A program made the position numbers and the translations under genes. Of a DNA stretch of 6,957 nucleotides, positions 1-5,985 are shown in pieces. Numbering within the stretch: the first letter of the stretch is position 1; the number at the start of each line of letters is the position of its first letter. The notes below the pieces were generated by a model. The model was given only the letters and a program-made list of their open reading frames with translations, was not told the origin of the DNA and did no database searches. The DNA is from Treponema sp. (lineage in GTDB: Bacteria > Spirochaetota > Spirochaetia > Treponematales > Treponemataceae): positions 1-6,957 of the forward strand of contig JAGADS010000257.1 of assembly GCA_017613485.1 (NCBI GenBank). Direction: 5' to 3'.

Positions 1-359
1 TCAAGGAAGCCTTTGATGAACTTCATGCCAAAAAGAAATGGATTCACATTTTCCCTGAATCATGCAGGTGGGAATGGTACGAACCAATAAGACCGTTCAA
101 GCTGGGGTCTTTTTCGATGGCTATAAGATACAATCTTCCTGTTGTTCCAATGGCAATCACATACCGTAAACCTACAGGCATCTATAAGCTGCTTGGAGTC
201 AAACATCCGCTTACAACTGTAAATATTGGCAAACCCTTATTACCGGACACAAACCTTCCCAGAAAAGATGCCGCACGTAAACTCCTGCACGAGGCACATC
301 AGTCTGTGTGTAATATGGCTGGAATCGAACAGAACGGATGGGAAGAACTTGGAGACTAA
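1..359 (+). CDS. PlsC/LPLAT-type acyltransferase, C-terminal part (5' end off window)
   Basis: The reading frame is open from base 3 to a TAA at 357-359, giving 118 visible codons, and it enters from the left edge, so the start and the catalytic HX4D block are not seen. The fragment carries a block like motif III of glycerolipid acyltransferases, IFPES at visible residues 16-20 (usual form FPEG), then RPFKLGSFSMA at 30-40, then the hydrophobic PVVPMAITYRK stretch typical of block IV. The family moves an acyl chain from acyl-CoA or acyl-ACP to lysophosphatidic acid or a related acceptor at the inner membrane. The Ser in place of the Gly of FPEG and the aromatic RWEWYEP segment suggest a branch other than housekeeping PlsC. 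It converges on the HAD gene, with the stop codons overlapping by 4 bases. A lipid-modifying role linked to the opposite operon is inferred from position only. Confidence 0.85.
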   Translation, partial: KEAFDELHAKKKWIHIFPESCRWEWYEPIRPFKLGSFSMAIRYNLPVVPMAITYRKPTGIYKLLGVKHPLTTVNIGKPLLPDTNLPRKDAARKLLHEAHQSVCNMAGIEQNGWEELGD

Positions 360-1045
360 TCCAAGCTGAATTCTTTTTCTGCCCAAGATGTAAAATCCTG
401 CCACCGCATAATCTGGCCAGTGACTTTACGCTTTTTTTCCGTAATCTGAATGTACTTCATGCCGGATTTTCTTGCACCTTCTCCGTCAGTATCATCCCTG
501 TCTCCGACAACAATACATTCTTCACTTTTAACACCAAGGGAGTCTGCAATCTCGCTGAAAATTCGTTTTGCGGGTTTAAGGCATCCAAAATCCTGTGCAG
601 AACAGATTTTAGAAAAGCAATCCAGTAATTCCTGATCCATACCGACAGCAAGCATCCTCTCCTCTACCAGCGGATAATCAGACACAACTGCCATAGCTAT
701 GCCTTTTTCCTTCATGCCTGCAATAAAGGATTTTAAATTATCACGGATTTTATAGCTTCGTTTTAGAACCTTGAGCATTGTCTTTTTTAAATAGGTATCC
801 ATGTACCATTTGATGGTTTCTTCTTCCGATAAGTGGGTAACTCTGGACATTTGTTTTTTATACTCTTTGTCAAAGGCATCTGCAGAACCAAAGTCCATCC
901 CGCGAAGCCCTTTTCGGACAACACGGTCTGCCCTGATCCTGAACAGATGCCACCACTCACTAAGAATCAGCCTTAGCCATATTAAAGAGTAATCATATAA
1001 GGTTCCGTCAAAATCAAAAATTACAGCCTTAATCGCAGAAGCCAT
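356..1045 (-). CDS. HAD-superfamily hydrolase (phosphatase-like)
   Basis: This is a complete 229-residue protein. HAD motif I is DFDGTLYD at residues 11-18, with nucleophile D11 and acid/base D13. Motif II is VVSDYP with S122. Motif III is the lysine of CLKPAK (K157). Motif IV is GDRDDTD at 181-187. The region at about 20-100 between motifs I and II is a helical C1-type cap, as in phosphoglycolate-phosphatase-like members. The family hydrolyses small phosphate esters in the cytoplasm; the substrate cannot be read from sequence. The ATG lies 2 bases after the GH3 stop. The nearest purine-rich site, AAGGA, is about 18 bases upstream, too far for normal use, so translation probably depends on ribosomes finishing GH3. 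It is the last gene of the operon, and its TAG overlaps the stop of the convergent acyltransferase gene. Dephosphorylating a lipid intermediate is one possible role, by context only. Confidence 0.93.
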   Translation of the reverse strand: MASAIKAVIFDFDGTLYDYSLIWLRLILSEWWHLFRIRADRVVRKGLRGMDFGSADAFDKEYKKQMSRVTHLSEEETIKWYMDTYLKKTMLKVLKRSYKIRDNLKSFIAGMKEKGIAMAVVSDYPLVEERMLAVGMDQELLDCFSKICSAQDFGCLKPAKRIFSEIADSLGVKSEECIVVGDRDDTDGEGARKSGMKYIQITEKKRKVTGQIMRWQDFTSWAEKEFSLD

Positions 1046-1047
1046 TT

Positions 1048-2742
1048 TTATTTTTGTACCAGTTCCTTGAACATTTCGTGACGCTTTTCATCCTGCATCA
1101 AAAGATTCATCTTGAACTGACCGTCTCTTGCTCCTTTTTCCAAAGCTGCCATCTTGTACATCTCAAAGGCATTTTCCCTAAGCAGATGTCCGACAGGCTC
1201 CTTGATGCGGAAAGAATCCCTCTTTGACTCATACTCAACATTTATCTTCTTGAGTTTTTCATCAACAAGATTTGCAAACTCCTGAGTTTTCTCCTGTGTC
1301 ATACCTGATTCAACAAAATCAAAATAGAAATGGTACAGGGAATTATCTAGATCAGCAAAGCCAACATAGAAGCGGGTTTTAATTCCAGACTGTTCCTCTG
1401 CCTCTGCCACAGCACTCATAAACTGTCTTTCGTGGACTTTTTCTCCAGTCATGCTGATTATACCGTTTACTTTCTGAATGAACTGGAATGTTGGAATCGT
1501 ATTGTAATGTCCGGTTACTTCAATCATATCATTCATATTGTAACGATAGAGGCCAGAATAAGTCGTAATGTAAACAAGATAACGCTTACCTACCTCAAGC
1601 TCATGCAGCTGGTAGAATTTCGGATTTGGATTATCCATATCGTCAGCACTTGTAAACTCAAAGAAATGATAATGAGTAAACGGTACAGTATCATCCTTTC
1701 CGTTCATGACAAGACCTGCACGGCACTCAGATGCAAAATATCCGAATTCCTGATGCAGCATCTCAGACGGGAAATAACCCTTGAATTTATCCATGTAAAC
1801 ATGTGTATTGCCACATTTCCAGGTAGTAAGGAACTGAAAATCAGGCCAATAATACTTTGGAAGAACCTGACCGTATTTTGCCTTTAACTCACGCAGAACC
1901 TTTGCCCTCTCTGGATTTGGAGTATAGAACTTTTCAAGCTCAGCACGGATCTCCGGCTCTATTTCGTATTTTGCTGACAGTGTTCCTTTCTCAATATCAT
2001 TTACCATCTCATCGAAGTTCTCATCAACTGTTTTCTGAAGCTCAAGTATTGTAGAAGGATTACATGCAACCATTGAGGTAACGTTCTGTTCAATTCCTGT
2101 CCTCATCAATGCATAGTTTCTTGCACGATAGCTTGAAATTCCAAAAATTGAACGCGGTGCAGAATAAAGACACTTGATGAAATCAGGACAATCACGCTGT
2201 GTAACACCAGAAACAGAGCCGCATACAGTTCCGTCAGGTGCATGGGTTTCAACATCCTTACCAACGATAGATACACATTTTCCCCAGAATACCTTAGGCC
2301 TGTGCATCATGAATGTATAAAGCCACACTTTTGTCATCTTGCTGAAGACTTCGGTATAATAGCGTTCGGTAATAGGAATCCATTTTGGTTCTTTGGTGGT
2401 TCCGCTTGTTGTTGCATACATCATCGGCTTACCGGGGAACAGGATATTCTCCTCGCCATGCTTATGTCTTTCAATAAAAGGACGGAAATCTTCGTAATCA
2501 CATACAGGCTGATTTTTCTGCCAGCGTGCATAAAGTTCCTCGCCGTTTGGAGCCTCAAGAATCTCTGCATAATTATGAGCCTTTCCCCATTCCGTATCCT
2601 TTGCAAACTCCAGAATTCCACGCAGGGTCTGTTCTTCTGTTGCCTTACAATTTTTAGCCGCTTTGTTCAAGTGCTTGGAATACTTTCTTCCAACCCAGCT
2701 TAAACAAAAATCAATCAACCATGCATTTTTTTCTTTTTTCAT
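1048..2742 (-). CDS. GH3-family acyl-adenylating amide ligase
   Basis: This is a 564-residue protein of the GH3 (auxin-responsive promoter) family within the ANL adenylating superfamily. It has the ATP-binding loop TTSGTTKEPK at 111-120 (family SSGTTxGxxK), YFASE at 335-339 (plant YxSSE/YASSE position), GLYRYNMNDMIEV at 397-409 with D405 where the ATP-ribose-binding Asp is expected, and GEKVHE at 433-438 before the C-terminal domain. All nucleotide-binding blocks are therefore present and the enzyme should be active. Characterised plant members adenylate a carboxylic acid and join it to an amino acid; bacterial members are mostly of unknown substrate. The ATG at 2742 is preferred because AAGGGG lies 7 bases before it. 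An in-frame ATG at 2805 would add 21 residues and overlap the exporter gene. No signal peptide is seen, so it is cytoplasmic. It sits 37 bases after the exporter gene and 2 before the HAD gene. Confidence 0.93.
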   Translation of the reverse strand: MKKEKNAWLIDFCLSWVGRKYSKHLNKAAKNCKATEEQTLRGILEFAKDTEWGKAHNYAEILEAPNGEELYARWQKNQPVCDYEDFRPFIERHKHGEENILFPGKPMMYATTSGTTKEPKWIPITERYYTEVFSKMTKVWLYTFMMHRPKVFWGKCVSIVGKDVETHAPDGTVCGSVSGVTQRDCPDFIKCLYSAPRSIFGISSYRARNYALMRTGIEQNVTSMVACNPSTILELQKTVDENFDEMVNDIEKGTLSAKYEIEPEIRAELEKFYTPNPERAKVLRELKAKYGQVLPKYYWPDFQFLTTWKCGNTHVYMDKFKGYFPSEMLHQEFGYFASECRAGLVMNGKDDTVPFTHYHFFEFTSADDMDNPNPKFYQLHELEVGKRYLVYITTYSGLYRYNMNDMIEVTGHYNTIPTFQFIQKVNGIISMTGEKVHERQFMSAVAEAEEQSGIKTRFYVGFADLDNSLYHFYFDFVESGMTQEKTQEFANLVDEKLKKINVEYESKRDSFRIKEPVGHLLRENAFEMYKMAALEKGARDGQFKMNLLMQDEKRHEMFKELVQK

Positions 2743-2749
2743 AAAGAAA

Positions 2750-2755
2750 CCCCTT
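2750..2755 (-). promoter_or_regulatory. Ribosome binding site of the GH3 gene
   Basis: The minus strand reads AAGGGG, then 7 bases, then ATG at 2742. This site decides for the internal start over the longer in-frame ATG at 2805, which would begin inside the exporter gene. Confidence 0.7.
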
Positions 2756-2779
2756 ATACGTTTTTCTCCCCAATTTTTT

Positions 2780-5155
2780 TTAAAATAAAGTACATACAAA
2801 TGCACTAATTAAGCCTAAGAATATCGTTAGCCCGATTGTATGAACCGGTACAAAATTACTGAACGCCAAAGCCCCAAAGGACAATGCCGTAGTTAAAAAC
2901 GAAAGCAAAATGGCAAACGGTTCAAGTTTTGGTGTCTCATTCTGAACCAGACCTTTTTTCTCCCGCTTTATATTTTCTATCATATAGATAATATAATCAA
3001 GCCCCAAACCGAACACAAGAATCATTCCTGTTAATCCAAAGAATTCAACCGGCTGACCGATCACCATGTTCACAGCCAGAATCACAAGCACACTTATGAG
3101 CGGTATGGATGCGATTTTTAGTGTATGCTTCCATTTATAGAAGAATTTAAGAACAATCAGTATAAGAATATAGGCAATGGCAAACATGACGATGACAATC
3201 AAGGTCAAATGATCAAGGCCAAGACCTAGATCCTTAATCTTGTTCTCGTATATAACCGAATCGCTTCTCTCTGACGCTATCCTTACATACTCATCACCGG
3301 CCATATTCGTAACAGGCATTACGACAGAATAATATTCACCTTCTATCTGTCCAAGCCACAGCATCGATACTATTGAAGAAACCGCGGCAGGCAGCTCAGC
3401 ACCCGGCAAAAGGTAATTCTCCTCTGATGAATCAAACTCCTCGTCAAGATATAGTTCCTCTCCTTCCTCATATCCAAGCATCTGATACTGTTCAGAAGCA
3501 AGAGCAAGAAGTTTCTTTGATGCTGCCCTGGATTTTTTCTGATGCTCTATTGAAGGAATAAAGCGGCTTACAGCAAGATATCCTCCACCGGCTTTTCCAC
3601 GCCCCAGCTCTTCAAGTTTAGCACAGACAAATTCCTCCGTCTGAAGCAGTTCCTCCTCTGTTTTTCCATGAAGAATGAACCATCCCACAGGATTATACTG
3701 GGTAATGTCGGCTACAGTCTGCCTGTCTTCCTTTAACCGTCCCTCCATCGTATACAGCTTGTTCAGGTCATTTTCAATCCGCAGATTTTTATGATGAACG
3801 GCTATTATTACTCCAGTCAAAACTATAAGAATACAGCTTACTGTGAGTGTAAGATATTTTTTCCGAGCAAGAGTTGAATGCCTGTAATATTTTATGAGCG
3901 GTATTTTACGTTTGCTTTCCTGAGGAACCCTGAACAAAGGATAAATGCAGATCACAGAAAGAAACGAGCTCATTATACCTGTCATGGAGAATACGCCCAT
4001 CTGCTTGAGTAAGTCAAAAGGAGCAAAAATCAGTATAAAATAGCATATTTCCGTTGATACAAGAGAAAGAGTCAGTCCCTTGAATAAAAATTTCCTGACA
4101 GCGGCACCAGAATCAAGAGCATTATTTGCCTTCCAGTTTACAAAGAAATGCAGGCTGTAATCAATGCATGAACCTATCAGTGAGGTTCCAAGTACAAGTG
4201 TCAGTATATGAAGTCCGCCGTAAACAAAATGCGTTGCTGCAAATGCAGTGCTCACTGACACCAAAATAGAAACTACCGATACAGCAAGAGGCAATGCACT
4301 CCTGAAAATCAAAAGCAAAATCAATATCACAATGACAAGTGAAATCGTTGAAATTACGCTTATTTCCTTTAGGGCAGAAGTTGAGTTTTTATGGCTGTGG
4401 AAAGCCGTTCCTGAATAGACAAAACGTATTCCGTCTTTTTCCAGAGGCCCACACACCGAGTAAATTGACGTTATTCCGTTATTGCTGCTTGCTATGGCAC
4501 CGCCTTCCTTACTCAGTGTACCGCGGATCATGACATACCATTTGCCCTGATACTCAGATGCAAGAACACCGTCTTTTGCAGTCATTGCCGTTCCAGCTTC
4601 CTGAATAGCCCCCAAATATGCCGTTACAGCCTCATCATCAAGAAGGAAAGGATCTTCATCAAGATAGTCAAGAGAAGACATTGTAAAGGAACTGTAGGCC
4701 TTTACAGCGGCATTCTCAGCAAATTCGCTCAAACCGTCTTGTGTTGACAGTTCCTGTATGACATCATCATTCAACAGGTTCCAGCGGTATGGATGGACAA
4801 AATCCTCAATTGTTCTGATTGTATTGTCACCAGCATAGAGAGTCAGTGAGGTAAAGAATGAATTGTCCTTTAACTGATTGTATACATTTTCGGCGGTTTC
4901 TTTGGCTTTTTCAAAATCCTCATGGGAAACCAAAACAAAAACATTTTGAGCAGTTGCATCCGACAGTCTTTCATCAGCCTCTCCCATTACAGGCCCAAGA
5001 GTTGATGTAGGAAGCATGTGGAAAAGATCGCTGTCAATATTCAGCTTTTTACCAAAAACAAATGACAGCAAAAATGCCAGAAAAATTACCCCATGGAAAA
5101 CTGCCCACAGGGTAACAAAAATTCTATTTCCTTGCGAAAAGGGCTTTTTCTGCAT
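2780..5155 (-). CDS. MMPL/RND-family exporter (COG4258 type)
   Basis: This 791-residue inner-membrane protein has a duplicated RND layout. TM1 lies at about 12-34, a periplasmic domain at 35-264, and TM2-6 between about 265 and 409. A cytoplasmic link follows, then TM7 at about 434-453, a second periplasmic domain at 454-647, and TM8-12 between about 648 and 790. Both halves carry the DY motif in the fourth helix of the half: SCIDYS with D332 and GLGLDY with D720, the expected proton-relay aspartates. MMPL proteins use the proton gradient to export lipids; the COG4258 branch is the one found with LolA-like proteins in aryl-polyene and xanthomonadin clusters. The start at 5155 is chosen because AAGAGG lies 9 bases upstream. 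The longer frame begins with a TTG at 5224 and lacks such a site. It overlaps the LolA-like gene by 32 bases, so the two are probably translated together. An odd feature is an acidic patch at 563-579. Confidence 0.93.
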   Translation of the reverse strand: MQKKPFSQGNRIFVTLWAVFHGVIFLAFLLSFVFGKKLNIDSDLFHMLPTSTLGPVMGEADERLSDATAQNVFVLVSHEDFEKAKETAENVYNQLKDNSFFTSLTLYAGDNTIRTIEDFVHPYRWNLLNDDVIQELSTQDGLSEFAENAAVKAYSSFTMSSLDYLDEDPFLLDDEAVTAYLGAIQEAGTAMTAKDGVLASEYQGKWYVMIRGTLSKEGGAIASSNNGITSIYSVCGPLEKDGIRFVYSGTAFHSHKNSTSALKEISVISTISLVIVILILLLIFRSALPLAVSVVSILVSVSTAFAATHFVYGGLHILTLVLGTSLIGSCIDYSLHFFVNWKANNALDSGAAVRKFLFKGLTLSLVSTEICYFILIFAPFDLLKQMGVFSMTGIMSSFLSVICIYPLFRVPQESKRKIPLIKYYRHSTLARKKYLTLTVSCILIVLTGVIIAVHHKNLRIENDLNKLYTMEGRLKEDRQTVADITQYNPVGWFILHGKTEEELLQTEEFVCAKLEELGRGKAGGGYLAVSRFIPSIEHQKKSRAASKKLLALASEQYQMLGYEEGEELYLDEEFDSSEENYLLPGAELPAAVSSIVSMLWLGQIEGEYYSVVMPVTNMAGDEYVRIASERSDSVIYENKIKDLGLGLDHLTLIVIVMFAIAYILILIVLKFFYKWKHTLKIASIPLISVLVILAVNMVIGQPVEFFGLTGMILVFGLGLDYIIYMIENIKREKKGLVQNETPKLEPFAILLSFLTTALSFGALAFSNFVPVHTIGLTIFLGLISAFVCTLF

Positions 5156-5750
5156 CTGACAGAACCTCTTTATACTTTTGTTCAGAGAAAGTATACGAGA
5201 CTTTCCCGCCAGATGCATTGTCAATAATTAAAGTATCAAAAGAAATCATTCCTGAAGAAGAACCGCCCAATGTGATTGTTCCAACAGAAGATGCTATTGT
5301 CTTGTCTTTTGGAGTAAGCAGCATCTGCCAATTTGTATCGGAGGCATCAAATTGAATGGTAAAATTCTTCTCCAGCTCAGACTTATCACCATTGAAAAGT
5401 GAAATAACAATCTGAGAAATACTCTTATACATCTGATTATTGGAAACATCAATAACTGAACGGCTTCCATCCGGAGTTGTCTTAATTACCGACGTCTGTG
5501 TTATTCCCTGGAAAGTTTTTAGTGGTTTTATGGTAGAAAGTCCTACCCCATCCTGTGAAAGGATAAAAGTACCGTTTGATTTCAATACGCGACTGGATTT
5601 CCCGTTAGTTTTCTCCTGAACAAATGAACCTGTTGTCACTTTGTGGGAGGAAAGAGACATGCAGACTGAATCAACCGTAGCTTTTTCTGCAAAAACTGTC
5701 ATTGCTGTAAATGCAAAGAAAACAATTAAAAATACTTTAGAACGTTTCAT
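5124..5750 (-). CDS. LolA-like periplasmic lipid/lipoprotein carrier
   Basis: This is a 208-residue protein with a clear Sec signal peptide: basic KRSK at 2-5, a hydrophobic stretch at 6-20 and a VFA cleavage site after A21, with no lipobox cysteine. The mature part of about 187 residues is beta-rich. It matches the LolA-like (COG2834) pattern: a GSFVQEK segment at 41-47, a KSNGTFILS strand at 58-65, and WQMLLTPKDK at 141-150. LolA proteins form an open beta-barrel that shields an acyl chain while crossing the periplasm. Stand-alone paralogues next to MMPL exporters are thought to carry a special lipid rather than lipoproteins in general. ATG 5750 is chosen because AGGAG lies 7 bases before it; an upstream ATG at 5780 would add 10 residues before the basic region and lacks a good site. 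It is the first gene of the operon and overlaps the exporter gene by 32 bases. Assignment to the fold is firm; the cargo is unknown. Confidence 0.88.
   Translation of the reverse strand: MKRSKVFLIVFFAFTAMTVFAEKATVDSVCMSLSSHKVTTGSFVQEKTNGKSSRVLKSNGTFILSQDGVGLSTIKPLKTFQGITQTSVIKTTPDGSRSVIDVSNNQMYKSISQIVISLFNGDKSELEKNFTIQFDASDTNWQMLLTPKDKTIASSVGTITLGGSSSGMISFDTLIIDNASGGKVSYTFSEQKYKEVLSDAEKALFARK
5165..5170 (-). promoter_or_regulatory. Ribosome binding site of the MMPL exporter gene
   Basis: AAGAGG on the minus strand sits 9 bases before the ATG at 5155, inside the 3' end of the LolA-like gene. It supports the 791-residue form of the exporter. Confidence 0.65.
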
Positions 5751-5757
5751 TCCTGTT

Positions 5758-5762
5758 CTCCT
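5758..5762 (-). promoter_or_regulatory. Ribosome binding site of the LolA-like gene
   Basis: AGGAG on the minus strand is 7 bases from the ATG at 5750. It is the strongest such site in the window and fixes the start just before the basic end of the signal peptide. Confidence 0.8.
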
Positions 5763-5840
5763 GAAAAAATTCACCGCCATGCGGCCCTACATATAAAAAA
5801 AGTTCTCTCTCAAAATAGTTACAGTATAACAGTTCTTCTT

Positions 5841-5869
5841 ATAGTAGCAGATTAACAGGTTTTGTTCAA
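5841..5869 (-). promoter_or_regulatory. Predicted sigma70-type promoter of the LolA-MMPL-GH3-HAD operon
   Basis: On the minus strand, TTGAAC (5869-5864) matches a -35 box. A 17-base spacer separates it from TACTAT (5846-5841), preceded by TGC, an extended -10. The expected transcript start is near 5834, leaving a 5' leader of about 85 bases before the ATG at 5750. No other promoter is evident between the four genes, whose spacing points to one transcript. This is a by-eye prediction. Confidence 0.55.
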
Positions 5870-5881
5870 TAGAAAACAATT

Positions 5882-5914
5882 AAAAAACCGCCCCTCAAAA
5901 GAAGGACGGCTTTT
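5882..5914 (-). terminator. Intrinsic terminator downstream of the sugar isomerase gene
   Basis: Read on the minus strand, AAAAGCCGTCC and GGGCGGTTTTTT form a stem with one G-U pair in the GC part, a short A/T extension and a run of six T. On the plus strand the same stem has a C-A mismatch, so it acts best for leftward transcripts. It separates the isomerase gene from the promoter of the LolA-like operon just beyond. Confidence 0.8.
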
Positions 5915-5920
5915 CTTTTA

Positions 5921-5947
5921 CATCACCCTGGACTTGTTTCAGGGTTT
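5921..5947 (+). repeat. Palindromic dispersed-type repeat, copy 1
   Basis: A 27-base element with a perfect 6-bp stem, ACCCTG (5925-5930) and CAGGGT (5940-5945), around a 9-base loop holding GACTTG. It matches the reverse complement of copy 2 at 19 of 27 positions, with the core ACTTG intact. The form CATCxCxxACTTGxTTC resembles short palindromic repeats scattered between genes in many bacteria. Confidence 0.7.
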
Positions 5948-5956
5948 ATTTCACAG

Positions 5957-5983
5957 AGATCCCGAATCAAGTTCGGGATGACG
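5957..5983 (-). repeat. Palindromic dispersed-type repeat, copy 2 (inverted)
   Basis: A perfect 8-bp stem, ATCCCGAA (5959-5966) and TTCGGGAT (5972-5979), surrounds a 5-base loop. The element begins only two bases beyond the isomerase stop codon and points opposite to copy 1, with a 9-base gap between the two. Together with the terminator it gives the isomerase mRNA three hairpins in a row at its 3' end. Confidence 0.75.
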
Positions 5984-5985
5984 AG

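Noticed and set aside
338..628. 96-codon open frame on the plus strand
   Set aside because: It overlaps the acyltransferase end and runs antisense to the HAD gene, including its motifs III and IV.
1432..1887. 151-codon open frame on the plus strand
   Set aside because: It is antisense to the conserved C-terminal part of GH3 and has no motif or ribosome binding site that I can support.
2242..2703. 153-codon open frame on the plus strand
   Set aside because: It is antisense to the GH3 gene, whose motifs make the minus strand the coding one; no recognisable domain.
2743..2805. Longer GH3 form starting at ATG 2805
   Set aside because: It would overlap the exporter gene and has no good ribosome binding site, whereas ATG 2742 has AAGGGG at 7 bases.
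5156..5224. Longer exporter form starting at TTG 5224
   Set aside because: It is a TTG start without a ribosome binding site and would overlap the LolA-like gene by 101 bases; ATG 5155 has AAGAGG at a proper distance.
5751..5780. Longer LolA-like form starting at ATG 5780
   Set aside because: It adds 10 residues ahead of a normal signal peptide and has only a weak site, while ATG 5750 has AGGAG 7 bases upstream.
5921..5983. Possible CRISPR array
   Set aside because: There are only two copies, in opposite orientation and 9 bases apart, with no regular spacers.
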